This document shows, piece by piece, positions 46,367-58,044 of a stretch of 64,000 nt of DNA (within the stretch, counting starts at the first letter, position 1; every line of letters begins with the position of its first letter). Location of the stretch: assembly GCA_001574975.1 (NCBI GenBank), contig KQ965734.1, positions 893,637 to 957,636 on the forward strand, written 5' to 3'. A program made the position numbers and the translations under genes. The notes under the pieces were generated by a model that was given only the letters and a program-made list of their open reading frames with translations, did no database searches and had not been told where the DNA came from. The stretch is from Gonapodya prolifera JEL478. Taxonomy: Eukaryota; Monoblepharomycota; Monoblepharidomycetes; Monoblepharidales; Gonapodyaceae.

Positions 46367-47724
46367 ATGTCCAATGACAGTGGACGGGGCCTCACGACCC
46401 CGCGAACGCTGCTTATTGTCGCCGCGATCCTGGGATCGGTATGGTTGCTCTCGTCGCTGCAACCTCCATCCGCCCGCCATCCCCACCCGGCCGACAACGT
46501 CCACTCCGGGTCCCCCAACGGGTTCAACGGAGCTCTTGCGCCCAACTCGGGCGCCCAACGCTGCCCTGAATGCGAACCGGCCAAGACGGTCACGGTAACG
46601 GTTACCGTCAAGGCAAAACCCGAGGAATGTACCAACGCACCGGGTACCCCGGGCAAGCCGCCGAGCCCGGCGCCGGAAGATGACCGAGGAAGGAAGAATG
46701 CTTTTGATTACGTCTACGACCACTTCTTGTGGGGTGACAAGGGTGGGCTCTTGGCTGCTACAAATGGAGTCTGGTGGTTCGTTCGTTTTTGACACATTGT
46801 ACCCCTCAGAGTCTCTCTCGGGACCTGGATCGTACTTCAACTACACCGACAACGCTCGACGATTCATTTCGACTGTGCTCCGGACTTACAAACTGGGCAA
46901 AATTCTCGACTCACCATGCGGGGATTGTCACTGGCAATGGGCGATTCCTGAAATCCGGACTGGGTCCGTCGAATATACTGGTATTGATATGTGAGTGTCA
47001 GAGGTAGAGGAGGTGGTGGCGGGGTTTGGCAGGATGACTGAGCTTTATTCTTCACGCTTCTCTTTCAGCGTTGAAAACGTGATCCTTGGCAACACACTCA
47101 AGCACATTCGATTCCCCAACATGCGATTCGCAGCCATGGACTTTGTCTCGCGGGAAGACGTTCTTCTTCCCAAAAACAGGACCAGTCACGCGGACCCGGA
47201 ACCGCTGTGGGAAGTCATTAACTGCCGCGACGCGCTGCAGCACATCCACATTGACGATGGATTGAAAGCGGTCAAGAACTTTGAGCGCTCGGGCGCCAAG
47301 TATCTGATCACCGGGTGGTACTCGGGTGGTAACCCCAACCAGGCCGATACTGGAAAGATCGGTGCCGGAAGCTACTATGCTATCGACCCCATGCTGCCTC
47401 CTTTCAACTTCCCCCGGCCACTCTTCTGGACCTTGGACGGATGGAACTTGGATCTGTAAGCTTCCTTCTGATGTTGGCTTTGAACGTTCGAGTTCTCATT
47501 CTCCCTTTAGCGATTATAAACAGCGCAAAAACATGAAGATGATTGGGGTCTGGAAGCTGCCAGTTCTTGGAAAAGGTGACGGAACGACTATCCCCCTTGA
47601 CATGGACAAAATATGGGACTGGTGGGAGAACAAGTCGAAAGTGCAGATTGTGGAAGGGGACAACATGAACGTGGCCACATGGGTCGATGATCCTGGTTTA
47701 GAGCACATTATCTCCCCATTATAA
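46367..47724 (+). CDS. Membrane-anchored class I SAM methyltransferase, copy 2
   Basis: Tandem paralogue of the preceding gene with the same layout: N-terminal helix TLLIVAAILGSVWLLSSL, a Pro/Gly/Thr stem, then the methyltransferase domain with ILDSPCGDCHWQWAIPEIR, VEYTGIDI and LWEVINCRDALQHIHIDDGL. The stem DDRGRKNAFDYVYDHFLWGD matches the DDRGRKSSFDTMYRSKGWGD stem end of copy 1. Stems and leaders diverge strongly, whereas the catalytic parts stay close, so both copies are probably under selection. The start ATG is at 46367; introns lie at matching places, and the last exon starts near 47512. Confidence 0.8.
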
Positions 47725-47855
47725 ATGTAGTATCATTATTACACAACGCAGCCCAAGTTACATAAGCTTACAAATGTTATCCCTCCATAAATAGAGAAAT
47801 GAAACATAAAATTAAGCAAAACTCCAGATTGCATCGTGCAAGGAAGTATGGCACA

Positions 47856-49060
47856 TTATACTTCCTCCAACCATTTCTCAATCTCTGGTTGGAGCCACTT
47901 CGGTCTCGTGGTGCTGAGGTGTCTTTCGACGGGAGTGCCATTGCGCGAAATGATGAACTTTTCGAAATTCCACGCGATGTTGGGCTGTCTGTCCTTCCCG
48001 TTAGGTAGAGCTGCAGTAAGGAGGCGAAACACGGGGTGTGCTGCTGGACCATTAGTGTTCGTTTTCGCCATGAGAGGGAACTAGATTGGTGGGGTTGATG
48101 GGGTTCAAGACAAAAGGGACGTTATAGGGAATTCCGGTACCACGGGACGGGGAAATGCTGCTTTCCGAAATAAGTCGGACGGCAATACTGGAGCATTTCT
48201 CCTTTGCGTACCCCTTGGAGAAGCCTCCATTCCCTCAATCACGTTCTCCGACACGAAAATCTTTCCGAACTTTCTGCTCGATTATCGTCCCACAACACCT
48301 CACGAAACCCACCTGGACACCATAGCCATCTGCGGCAAATCCTTTGATCTCTTTGTTCTCTCCAGGTTCTTGACCGCCGAATTCGTTTGATGGAAATGCC
48401 ACGACTTCGAAACCCTTGTCCTTGTAGCGAGCGTAAAGGTCCTGAAGCCCAGCATACTGAGGTGTGTAGGAACACTTTGAAGCAACGTTGGCTACAAGCA
48501 CGACCTGCGGAATTTAAGGGGAATGAGATTTTGGTGCTCCACAGCCCCCAACGAGAAACATTCACGTCAACAACGACGCTCCCGCGTAGCTTTTTACCGG
48601 CGCAACCTCTCTCCAGGAGCAATCCTTGCAGATTCCTTTAGCAGTATCGCAATCAACCACGAACCTTCCCCCTCAGCTGATCGAACTTAAAAACGTTCCC
48701 ATCGACATCGATGGCCTCGAGCTTGTGAAATTCGGACAGCTCCACCTTGGGAAGGAGCGACCCGAGTATTGATGGCACGAGCGAGGTTGGGAGGTAAGGC
48801 GCGATTAGGTTTGGGAAGAAGTAGGCGGCGGCTGCCGCTGCGATCACGGGCACGAGAATCGCGAGAACGGCGGCCACGGGGAAGCCTCCTTTTGATGCAT
48901 CTGCAGCCGCCGCGGCTTTCGTCTTCCGGGTGCGTTTCGCGGGTGCCTTGGTCGCTCCATCCCCAGCATTGACAGCACCGGCACCTGATCGACTCTTTGA
49001 TGTCGATTCTCCACCGGCTTTGGCACGCGGCTTTGCGGTGCTAGCAGCTTTCGGTGGCAT
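47856..49060 (-). CDS. Glutathione peroxidase with N-terminal membrane anchor
   Basis: The start ATG at 49060 gives a basic Ala/Lys/Arg-rich segment of about 55 residues, then a hydrophobic helix (FPVAAVLAILVPVIAAAAAA) and a linker, then a GPx domain: LSEFHKLEAIDVDGNVFKFD, the catalytic Cys in VANVASKCSYTPQYAGL, Gln in FPSNEFGGQEPG and the Trp-Asn pair in IAWNFEKFIISRNG. Here the usual Cys-Gly after the active-site residue is Cys-Ser, and the Asn-Gln motif reads Asn-Glu, both differing from the other GPx at 37.4 kb. Three main exons: about 48655-49060, 48310-48502 and 47856-48081. The anchor suggests a membrane lipid-hydroperoxide reductase facing the cytosol. Confidence 0.87.
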
Positions 49061-49137
49061 TCGGGGTGTCGATGTATTGATTTCAGAAGAATTGAAGGGT
49101 GGGGCTGCGGCAACCCAACAACATACTGCAGCTCGTT

Positions 49138-52100
49138 CTACGAACTCATAACCGTATCTCTCTCCAACTGCTCTCCCGGAAGCACCTCCCCAAAATTATC
49201 GTCCTCATCCGGCCTGAACAAACTCCAGACTCCATTATCCAACTGGGCGCCCCCGAGCTTCTTGACCATCTGATCAATCAGCGCTGTCAAAAGCGTCACC
49301 ACAGACGTTCCCGCGGCAGACTCAAGGCGGCGTATTTCATTGAGCATGGTGGTCGTCCGCCGCTCGAGATCCACGACGTCAAGCCCGGCTTGAACCATGC
49401 GGAGGGCAGGTAGAAGAAGTATGACTGTGACCTGACCGAGGCTGAGACGTAAAGAGACGGACGGTGAGAGGGTTAGGGTTATTCTCTGATAATCCGTTCA
49501 GGCGCGCATGCACTCACAAATACGCTACCATGCCTCCAGACAACCCGCCAAACCGCGACTCCTGCGACGTATACGCCATGACGCCATTAGACGCCTCGAT
49601 CGCGTGCGAAACAGCCGTAAGGAAGGATTTGGACGAGCACTAGTGGTACCAAGGTGGTGGTGAGGGACTCGAAACGTCGCACAGCACCAGTAGCACCCAA
49701 GGGCCACTCACCCAAGCCTCCAAGACGTCCTCGGCTCTGAGTTTGGGGAACACCCTCGACGGCGCATCAGTAACGAGAAGCTCGAAGCCAAACGGCATGA
49801 GCGAGACCGTGGGACCATGCAGCACTAGCAACGCAACGACAACGTCAACGTCAGGCACATGGCTTCGTCACCTTCGCATCAAATTCGCACTACCGTTCCA
49901 CACACACACCTGTCCACAACGCATGCCACGCCAGGGTCAAACTCGTCCTCTGACTCGCCTCGTCCTTGTCTGCGACTTTTTCCCACATCTCGAACCTGAT
50001 CCACCACACCTCGATCTCTTCCTCCAGCTCCTCCATCATGAACTTGACTCTCTTCGCCGGCGTTCCGTCGGGGGGAGAGAAGTGCAGCCACCCGCGCGTG
50101 GCGCAGTACCGGTGCACGTCCACGGCGCGCCCGAAGAGGTACAGGAATGCAGTGTATAGCGCGGGAGAGCTTACGAAGAGCTGAGCGTTGGAAAGTGACG
50201 GGTCGTCAGGGTCGGGACGCGTCAGGATTTCGCCGAGTGTGGGCATGGTTGTGCGGGATGAGGAAGGGAGGGAGGGGGAGAGCCATTCCCTGCATTTGCA
50301 GTGAAGAAAGGATTAACCAATGAAGTGATGTCAGCCCCTTCTGCTTCTTCGCCTTTCTCCAGTCCGACGCGGCCCGCGACACCCACTTTGCAGGACACGG
50401 CAACTGGACCATTCGCGCCTCCTCCCCACTCAAGAGCCTAGGCGTATTCGCGGACGCCGCGGAATTACTGTCCATATTCGCCGCCAGCCAGTACACGCGC
50501 CGCGCGGTCTCGCGGACGACCCAGGTGTCGGACCCCTCTGGCAGGTTGGCGAGCAACCGCGGCATGAGGTCGGGCGAGTGTAAGCGTAGGTGCCGGATGG
50601 ACGTCGCGGCACAGGCCATGAGGATGGAGGATTGTTCCCACTTTTTTGTGGAGGGTGGGGAGGGCGGTGATTGAGCGTGTGTGTTTAGTGAGCGTCGCGG
50701 GTCCCAGAGCAGAGCAGGGCAGGATCTTTCTCACCAGCCGCCAATTCCCCGCCAAAATAACGCCATGCAGCATCCCCACCACGCCCTCCAGCGTGGGCGT
50801 TTCCCACTCCGCCTTGAGCAATCTCTGCAGCCTCGGATAAAAAACACGCCGCGCAGCCTGGCGGATGTCTAACTCCTCGTGGGTCGCCCCGGCCTGCGCC
50901 AGGGCGGCGTACAGGAGAATGGGGTTGGGCGACGCCGAGGCGAGGAAGGATGGGCGGTGGATGATGTTGAGTTGCATTTGGTGCGAGAAGTAGGAGAAGA
51001 CGAGAGAGTTGAGGACTTGCGGGGATGGGAGGGGGGCCAGCTTTTGAGTGCGGACGAGGGGGGACGGGGTTGGAGAGGAGAGCGGTGAGTATTTCAGCGG
51101 GGCCAGACATTCGTCGCTGTGTCATTCGCGCTTCGGCTTCGCGCACTATCATTCGCCTCCGGCAGACAGCCTCGACCTCGCACCGTGAGAGTATCCCGCT
51201 TTGCTCCGNNNNNNNNNNNNNNNNNNNNNNNNNNNNNNNNNNNNNNNNNNNNNNNNNNNNNNNNNNNNNNNNNNNNNNNNNNNNNNNNNNNNNNNNNNNN
51301 NNNNNNNNNNNNNNNNNNNNNNNNNNNNNNNNNNNNNNNNNNNNNNNNNNNNNNNNNNNNNNNNNNNNNNNNNNNNNNNNNNNNNNNNNNNNNNNNNNNN
51401 NNNNNNNNNNNNNNNNNNNNNNNNNNNNNNNNNNNNNNNNNNNNNNNNNNNNNNNNNNNNNNNNNNNNNNNNNNNNNNNNNNNNNNNNNNNNNNNNNNNN
51501 NNNNNNNNNNNNNNNNNNNNNNNNNNNNNNNNNNNNNNNNNNNNNNNNNNNNNNNNNNNNNNNNNNNNCTCCGGCAGACAGCCTCGACCTCGCACCGTGA
51601 GAGTATCCCGCTTTGCTCCGCCGGGTAATTGCTTCCGGCACGAGTCGCTGTGTCATTCGCGCTTCGGCTTCAAGCACTATCATTCGCCTCCGGCCGGACA
51701 GTCTCGGTCAGCGCTCGCTATCGCGCTTAGGCCTCGGTCTTGGTCTACTCACGTCGTCGAAAATGGATAGTTCGAGCGGGATGCGGTCGCTCGTGCCGCT
51801 CGTGGGTGCGACAATCTGCAATGCTCCCAACCCCATCGGATGCGGATGCAGATGCGCATGAGCTGGGAAGGAAAAGGAAAAGGAGTCCCCGAACGATGAT
51901 AAGGATGATGGAGAGTGTGCTTGCGAGTGCGAGTGCGAGTGCTGGTGCAACCCCAGCAGCGAAAGGCCATTGTCGGCAGGTCCTGGGCCTGCAACTGATA
52001 AGCCCTGGAGGATGTCATGCGGTGCCAGGTCGGAGAACAAGTGGTCGGTGGAGGAGGACAGGAGTGCCATGAGCTCTGGGCTGGACAGCATCATGTCGGC

Positions 52101-52520
52101 GGTTGCAGTTGCAGTGTCTGTGCCAGACGCAGCCGGGGAGAACGTGATTACGGATGAATCCGATGCCGGGGTACCGGTGCCAGAAAACAGGGCCTGAGCG
52201 CCACCCTGTTGCGACGTTCGGGTCGGCGCGCCAGGGTCACGCGGTGGCCTTGGAGTGCGCTTCTTGGGCTCGCGGAGGGGGCTGAACACGCATTGGACGT
52301 TGAGGCGGACGCATCTGTTGCATGGCTGGGTGGGTGGATGTAGTGGATTGGGGGGAAGGGGCGGATGGGGGGAGTTGAGGGTAAGAGAGGTTGCGTACAA
52401 GGGGCCACTCACAGTCGCGAGCGAGCCGTCGCAGTGTATTTTGCGCTTGACGCACGCGTCGCAGGTGGGGCGCAGTCTGAGCAGCGTGGGCGCAGAAGGA
52501 GCGGCGATCGCGGGCTGCAT
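49138..52520 (-). CDS. Zn(II)2Cys6 fungal transcription factor (gap in an intron)
   Basis: The start ATG is at 52520. The binuclear zinc cluster is built across the first intron: CDACVKRKIHCDG, SLAT, then PCNRCVRLNVQC, the exact C-x2-C-x6-C-x7-C-x2-C-x6-C spacing. A Ser/His/Pro-rich linker follows, then the fungal-specific regulator domain in many short exons: IIHRPSFLASASPNPILLY, EGVVGMLHGVILAGNWRL, RLLSGEEARMVQLPCP, ALYTAFLYLFGRAVDVHRY and the C-terminal exon ending DTVMSS at 49138. A 360 N gap (51209-51568) and a short tandem repeat lie in what should be an intron. Target genes are unknown; neighbouring CBM1 and Htd2 genes are not evidence of regulation. Confidence 0.82.
51105..51730. repeat. 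Tandem repeat of about 119 bp spanning an assembly gap
   Basis: Sequence on both sides of the 360 N gap repeats the same unit. Landmarks: gtcgctgtgtcattcgcgct at 51113 and 51644, and ctccggcagacagcctcgac at 51157 and 51569. From landmark distances (44 and 75 bp) the unit is about 119 bp, so the gap would hold about three more units. The last copy (51644 onward) diverges and breaks off near 51730. Confidence 0.8.
51209..51568. other. Assembly gap (360 N)
   Basis: Run of undetermined bases flanked on both sides by copies of one tandem repeat, which probably caused the assembly break. It lies inside an intron of the Zn2Cys6 gene; a small exon could be hidden in it. Confidence 0.95.
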
Positions 52521-52705
52521 CGTTCCCCGCAAGTGGACGGACGTGGGGGGGTGGCACTCCGACCCGGCTAATTGCCTGCGGTCGCCTGTGGCCTCGAGGG
52601 AGCGCCCTCTCCTTCACGCGCGATAAAGACAGGAACGAGAGCGAAGAACGTTGCGCAAGACAGCGAGGCTGGCAGCACAAGTGGACACAAGTCCCCCGCA
52701 GGCAC

Positions 52706-53359
52706 ATGCTGTCCAAACTCTCTTGCAACTTTTCATCCGACTCACGCCACTGCCCCGCTGCCACACAACATCAAAACAGAAGAAACATATCGCCATTCAC
52801 AACCACGGAAACTGCCACCACGTCAACCAAAGCTTGTACAAAGACAGGCATTACGTTCGCACCAACTCCTCCAACGACTGCGGCTGGTACCACAACCGTA
52901 GGGAAGCCAAGCACCTCCTCTGCAAGTCTGTTGGCCACCACGACCCGCAAATCCACAACACTGTCCACCACGTCATCGCAACCCACTGCACCGACAAGTA
53001 CCGCGACTTTGACGATACCAAGCGGCTCCAACCGCACTTCGCTATTCAGTCAGTGTGGAGGACTGAACTGGTCAGGCCCTAAATGTTGCAAGTTGGGATA
53101 CACGTGCACGGCTGTGAACCCATTATCCAGTCAGTGTGCGCAGAATCCATTCAACGTGACTGATTTGCCTTACATGAGCGACCGGCAAGGGTCGCGGGGT
53201 TGGGGCTCAAGTTCTTACAAATTGACCCCTTTGACTCTACCACCCACACTGCGACAGCCCGCTTGCGCCGAGACCTGGGCGCAGTGCGGCGGCATTGGGT
53301 ATAGTGGACCGAAATGCTGCAAAGACGGATACACTTGCGCCATCGTCAACGCGTATTAA
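52706..53359 (+). CDS. Protein with two CBM1 cellulose-binding domains (5' end unsure)
   Basis: About 217 residues: a Thr/Ser-rich linker (typical O-glycosylated spacer), a first CBM1 domain (FSQCGGLNWSGPKCCKLGY, with TCTAVNPLSSQC), a spacer, and a second CBM1 domain (AQCGGIGYSGPKCCKDGYTC). CBM1 modules bind crystalline cellulose or chitin and are nearly confined to fungi. There is no catalytic domain and no clear signal peptide after the ATG at 52706, so a 5' exon with the leader may be missing. The second domain ends early (AIVNAY, then stop), lacking its last cysteine. It may be a cell-wall adhesin-like or expansin-like accessory protein. Confidence 0.75.
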   Translation: MLSKLSCNFSSDSRHCPAATQHQNRRNISPFTTTETATTSTKACTKTGITFAPTPPTTAAGTTTVGKPSTSSASLLATTTRKSTTLSTTSSQPTAPTSTATLTIPSGSNRTSLFSQCGGLNWSGPKCCKLGYTCTAVNPLSSQCAQNPFNVTDLPYMSDRQGSRGWGSSSYKLTPLTLPPTLRQPACAETWAQCGGIGYSGPKCCKDGYTCAIVNAY

Positions 53360-53857
53360 CAGCGGGTGCCAACTTGTTTAGGAGGATTTCTCCCTCGTTC
53401 TCGTCCTCGCGGCCAGAAAGTATCGTAATGTCCAAAGTGAGAATTCTGAAGGGAATAGCGTTGAAAGGTGATGTAAGTAGAGTTGGAACGAGCAAGAAAT
53501 CCTCAGTATCCTGAGCAACATGTCCACCTTCCCCCACTTGTGAAATAACCTAAAGATTTTGTGTTCTCATTGTAAAGAAATTTTATGTTGCGTCACTTCT
53601 TGCACAGATTCACAACCCCCCGCAAATATGGCAAATAAGGCCAATATGTCCCATTCCAAACACGCCGTGAGCGGAATTGCCCTCCGCTTCTTCATCAATT
53701 GCGCTACTGCCTGACTCACTGTAGTTCCATGCCCCGCAAGTCCGCGGATTGCTACCAGTTGACATGCATCGGAACCTGAAATGACCCGGAACCGCAACCA
53801 TCCCGGACTCGCCTGATGCTGTTGCGCGACCGACTGCGCACGATTCCACACATCATC
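53360..53857. other. Intergenic, no gene seen
   Basis: About 500 bp between the CBM1 gene and the Htd2-like gene, both on the plus strand. Minus-strand open frames here are without motif and overlap real exons. No RNA gene or repeat was seen. Confidence 0.45.
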
Positions 53858-55218
53858 ATGGCAAGCTCCACACGCTCCACCTCCCATCCCGCGACCGCCC
53901 GCGTGCGTCTTCTCGCACACCACTTCACGTCGTCCGCACCCGCACCATCGGACGACAACGAGGTGGCCCTGGCCAAGAAATGGACAAAGGATGTCGTGGG
54001 AAAGCGAACGGCTGTTGAGGCAACCCGTAAGGACATCGCGTCTGGTCTGCTCTTCGTGGGCATCGATTGACCCTTGACCATTGACGATTCGACCTTTCTC
54101 CACTCATCAAGTCGACCCCTCGTGGGCAAACCTTCTCGCCGCGACGCTGGCCGGTCCCGGTGAACCATCAAGGGAATTCAAAGTGGGAGACGAACTGCCC
54201 AGCTTCTGGCGTAAGTCTCTCCATATCCTCTGATCGTTGCAACAATTGTCCCACACAAACGAGTCCAGACATCATCTACCACCACCACCCTGCACCACTG
54301 CAAACCGACCTCGCCTCTTCGGGGCACGACCTGCGCCTCTCCCCCCCAACACCGCCCTTCAGCCGCCGCATGTGGGCCGGGGGCTCTGTCGAATTCGACC
54401 CCGCCCACCCTCTCATCGTGGGCGGCGTCGCCCGCGCCGAAACCTGGATCTCAAAGGGCGAGGCTAAAGTCGGCCGCAAGTCCGGCCGCATGGTCGCCGT
54501 CGTCGAGGCGAGGGAGGTGTCGATGGTGCCCGAGAAGCGAGGCCTGCTCAGCGGCTTCTTTGTTGGTGCCGCCCCGGCTCCGTCCGGGAGCGGGAGCGGG
54601 AGTGGGCCATGGAGCGTCAAGGAGCTAAGGGACGTCGTCTATCTCAAGGAAACGGACGAAGGCTCCGGCGCCAAAGCAGCACCCCCAGCCACACCGAAAC
54701 CCACCTTTTCCCGCACCGTAACACTGAACGAGATCGACCTGTTCCGCCTCTCCGCCCTCATCTTCAACGCCAATCGCGTTCACTAGTGCGTTATCAGCGC
54801 TTGACCCTTTCCCGGTGAAGCTTCCCTTCACTGACACTGCTCTCCAGCGACCACCCATACGCCCATGCCGCGGGCCACCCCGACCTCGTCGTCGCAGGCC
54901 CACACGTCTCCCTACTCCTCCTCGACACCGTCTCGCGCATGGCACCCGCCCGGAAAGTCGTCAAATGGTCCTAGTACGTATTGCCCGCTGTCTCGCTCTT
55001 GCCTTTATCTCCACCGAGCACCAGAAACTAATCTTAGCGCACGACCGCACTGTCCGCCTTCCGCCCACAGCCGCGCTCTTTCCCCCCTCTACGTGAACCG
55101 CCCCATGTCGCTCAACGTCGCCCCCTCAAGCGGCGGCAACGGGCGTGTGTTTGACGTGTGGGCGGCGGACGCGGAAGGTCGTGTCGGTATGAAGGGGCAG
55201 ACGGAACTTGCAGAGTAG
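53858..55218 (+). CDS. HTD2: Htd2-like mitochondrial 3-hydroxyacyl-thioester dehydratase (MaoC fold)
   Basis: Hot-dog-fold dehydratase of mitochondrial type II fatty acid synthesis, or the closely related mesaconyl-CoA hydratase type. The start ATG is at 53858; the N-terminus is Ser/Arg/His-rich as in a mitochondrial leader. Family signatures in order: VDPSWANLLAATLAGPG, GDELPSFWH, PPFSRRMWAGGSVEFDP, TFSRTVTLNEIDLFRLSALI, FNANRVHYDHPYAHAAGHP and DLVVAGPHVSLLLLDTVSR, with the conserved HYD(H/R)PY catalytic region assembled across an intron near 54787. The last exon (from about 55068) ends QTELAE. The first intron's donor near 54055 is not canonical in my reading. Downstream it is convergent with the BVMO gene. 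Confidence 0.85.
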
Positions 55219-55350
55219 TTGATAAGAAAGGCGACTGGATTGTGACTGTTAGGAGTTTGGGGTCTGAATTTGAATTCATATTCCAATACAAAGACATATA
55301 TTGGGAATATTGGCCTACATATGCACGCACGGCGGTCGCTGCCGCCGCGA

Positions 55351-58044
55351 CTACATGGATATATGGAATCCGTTCAGCTCGCCTTCCTTGATGTACGCGT
55401 CGACGATGTCGCGGTACTTCAACAGCCCCCCGCCGTAATTCTGCGATCGTTTGAGCTTGGTGAACTTTTCGATGTCACCTTCGGCCTAGAAGCAAGACAA
55501 AAATGAGAGAGATTGACGAAAAGCGCCGCTTGTTTAAGACACCTCCTCACGTTGAAAGTCCCGGGGGTACACGACATGAGGTATTCGGTATTGATCCTAC
55601 TTGCGCGCAAAATCTCCTCCGTCCATGCCTCCTCAGTTTCCCGCGTGCACTCCACGGTCTTGCACCCCATGCTGAGCGCCTCTGCGATGACGTATCCAAT
55701 CCACCGCGCCTCGACCGTGTACACGCTGGGGAAGTTGACGCTCACTGCCGCCTGGGCGTGGCCAAACATGAAGTAGTTTGGGAAGTCGCTGGTGACGAGA
55801 CCCAGAAACGTCGCGTAGCCGCCGTTCGCGTCGCACTTTTGCTTCACGGTCAGGCCGCTCCGACCGAGCACCTTGTAGTTGAACTTTGGCTCGAGGCCCA
55901 GTGCTGTGGTGCTGAAGCCGGTCGACTAGGTGGTTTTCGAGTGAGGTTGTGCTGTGCCCACCTGAGAGAATGTGGGGGAACTCACCCAGACGATCACGTC
56001 CAACGGGTATTCGAGGCCTGACACGACAATGCCCTTTTCCGTGATCCGCTCGATCCCCTTGGACACGGCGGTGTCGACAAGGGTCACGTTCGGACGATTG
56101 AATGTTTGGAGGAAATAGTCCGAGTACTGAGGCCGCTTGCAGAAGAGGTCGTCTGCGCGAGTCAAGAAGGCATGGAGGCGTGAACCAATTGAATGGCCAA
56201 GGTGCTGGGAAGAACTGTAACTTACACCACGGCTTGAGCATCTCGGCGGTCTTTTTGTCCTCCACAATGTCCTCCACTCTGTGGCGAAGGCGCTCCATGA
56301 GTCGGAAGTCAGCAATTTCTCTCCGTTTCTGTCATCGAACACATCACTGTCCTCTCTTTCTGCACCCAATCAAGCAAGTGACCCTTACTCACCCCAAGCG
56401 ACAACTGCCCATCCTTGCTGTTCTTCTCCATGGTATCAAACATCTCACGCACAGAGATGATGAACCCGTCGTCGACGAGTAACTGCTTCTTCTTGGCGCT
56501 TTTATCGGGAGGTGCGGGTGACGTGATTGTCGCCAGGAACCGGTTGTACTCCTCGTCTTGTTCATATTGCCAACCCTTTTGAGCCGTCACTTCCTTCCAC
56601 CACGCGGGATCGGTGGGCACATTGTTGCGAACGTCGACGGCTGATGCGTACATGGATCAGTCCGCAGTCGGTACTTCTCTGGAAACTCCGATTTCGACAA
56701 TGTCGCAACTCTCACCTGAAGGAGTCCTTTGGAAAACGTAAAGATGCTTGCTGTGTTTGCCAAGATGGGGTATTATCTGGATGGCGGTCGCCCCCGTTCC
56801 TGTAGGGTGTACGCTCTGTGATGAGACAAAGTCGGCCACCTCAATGCAACGGGAACCCACCAACTATTCCCACCACCTTATTCTCAAGCTTGTGCAAATT
56901 GAAATCGTTTCCTCTGGGATCACCCCCCGTGAAGTCGTAGTCCCATCTCGACGTATGAAACTCGCGCCCCTTAAAATGAGCTATGCCTTCAATAGCAGGC
57001 AGCTGAGGGTGATTGAACGGGCTTCCACCGCAAGAAACCAAAAATTTGGTCGTGATTGTGTCGCCGCGGTCTGTTGTACCGCACCACACGTGGCTGGTTT
57101 CGTCCCAGCGAAACTCCTTGGCGCCAGTTTCGAAAATTGCGCGTTCGTAGAGCCCAAAGTGCTCGCCCATTCTTTCACAATACTATCAAAGGCGTGGGTT
57201 GGTTGCGGAACTTTGAATGCTTTGGAATGCGTAGTGGTTACCTTCAATATCTCGGTGCCCGAAGAGTATTTCATTTCCGGCATGTAGCTTTCGTTGTGTG
57301 CTTTTAGATGGTTTGCGAACGGAACCGTAAGTCTAGAGAGCTCACCCAGTATCTTCAAGAAGCGGCAAATAGCAATACCTTTGAAGACGATGTCAGAACT
57401 CGGCGTTTGCACTCGCTTTGACACACTGCATGTGCTATTTACTCACGACATGGAGTCCTTCATGTCCATATCGGAAATCGGTGTCAACCGTTGTGCGCCC
57501 ATGCAAATTTACAAACTCACACATGATGCTCCCGGGTACCTACGAACCATTGTCACGGTGAAAAATTAAATTCGTGGATATTCTACGCGAGCAATCCGCA
57601 TACCGATTCCAATACCACGTGCCCCCGAACCCGGACGCGGTCTCCAATATCTTGAAATCGCGCACACCGGCCTTCACTAATTGTGCACCGAGCATTATTC
57701 CAGAGAATCCCGCACCGATCAGGACAACCGTCGTTTCGATCTGCATTGCCTCCCGCTCCTTGGTCTCATTCCATGGATCCTTGAGCCAATCCTTGTACTT
57801 GGCGCCGTTTCCTGGACGACAGAAGTGTGGTGGTTTGCACGCGTTGTGCACAGGTTCCACGCGATCCGCACGAACCTTCTCCAATCGTCACGTACTGCCC
57901 CTGTCTCTCACCCCGAAGCCGACGGTCTCTCTCTTCGTCGTACTTCTTCCTTAACTGAGAGCGCACGTGGTCAACCGCGTGGGAATGCAGATCTTCACAT
58001 GGCCAGCTCACAGCGTCGGTGTCCAACTCGCTTACTACCGTCAT
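55351..58044 (-). CDS. Baeyer-Villiger flavin monooxygenase, intact copy
   Basis: FAD- and NADPH-dependent monooxygenase that inserts oxygen next to a ketone in known relatives (cyclohexanone or steroid monooxygenase type). The start ATG is at 58044 and the stop at 55351. Motifs in order: FAD Rossmann VVLIGAGFSGIMLGAQL, then SGFGGTWYWNRYPGASCD joined over an intron, the Baeyer-Villiger fingerprint FKGREFHTSRWDY, the NADPH Rossmann VVGIVGTGATAIQIIPHLG, VFQRTPS, and a C-terminal domain with SDFPNYFMFGHAQAAVSVNF. It ends KEGELNGFHISM. About a dozen exons. The frame is maintained across all junctions. An unusually long N-terminal part (DEERDRRLRGERQGQYVTI) precedes the FAD motif. Substrate unknown. 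Confidence 0.85.

Noticed and set aside
51119-51770. Plus-strand open frames running through the N gap
   Set aside because: They exist only because undetermined bases contain no stop codons, and they overlap a tandem repeat in an intron.
53567-54171. Minus-strand frames before and over the Htd2-like gene
   Set aside because: Antisense to recognised exons, no motif, no ATG context; considered chance.
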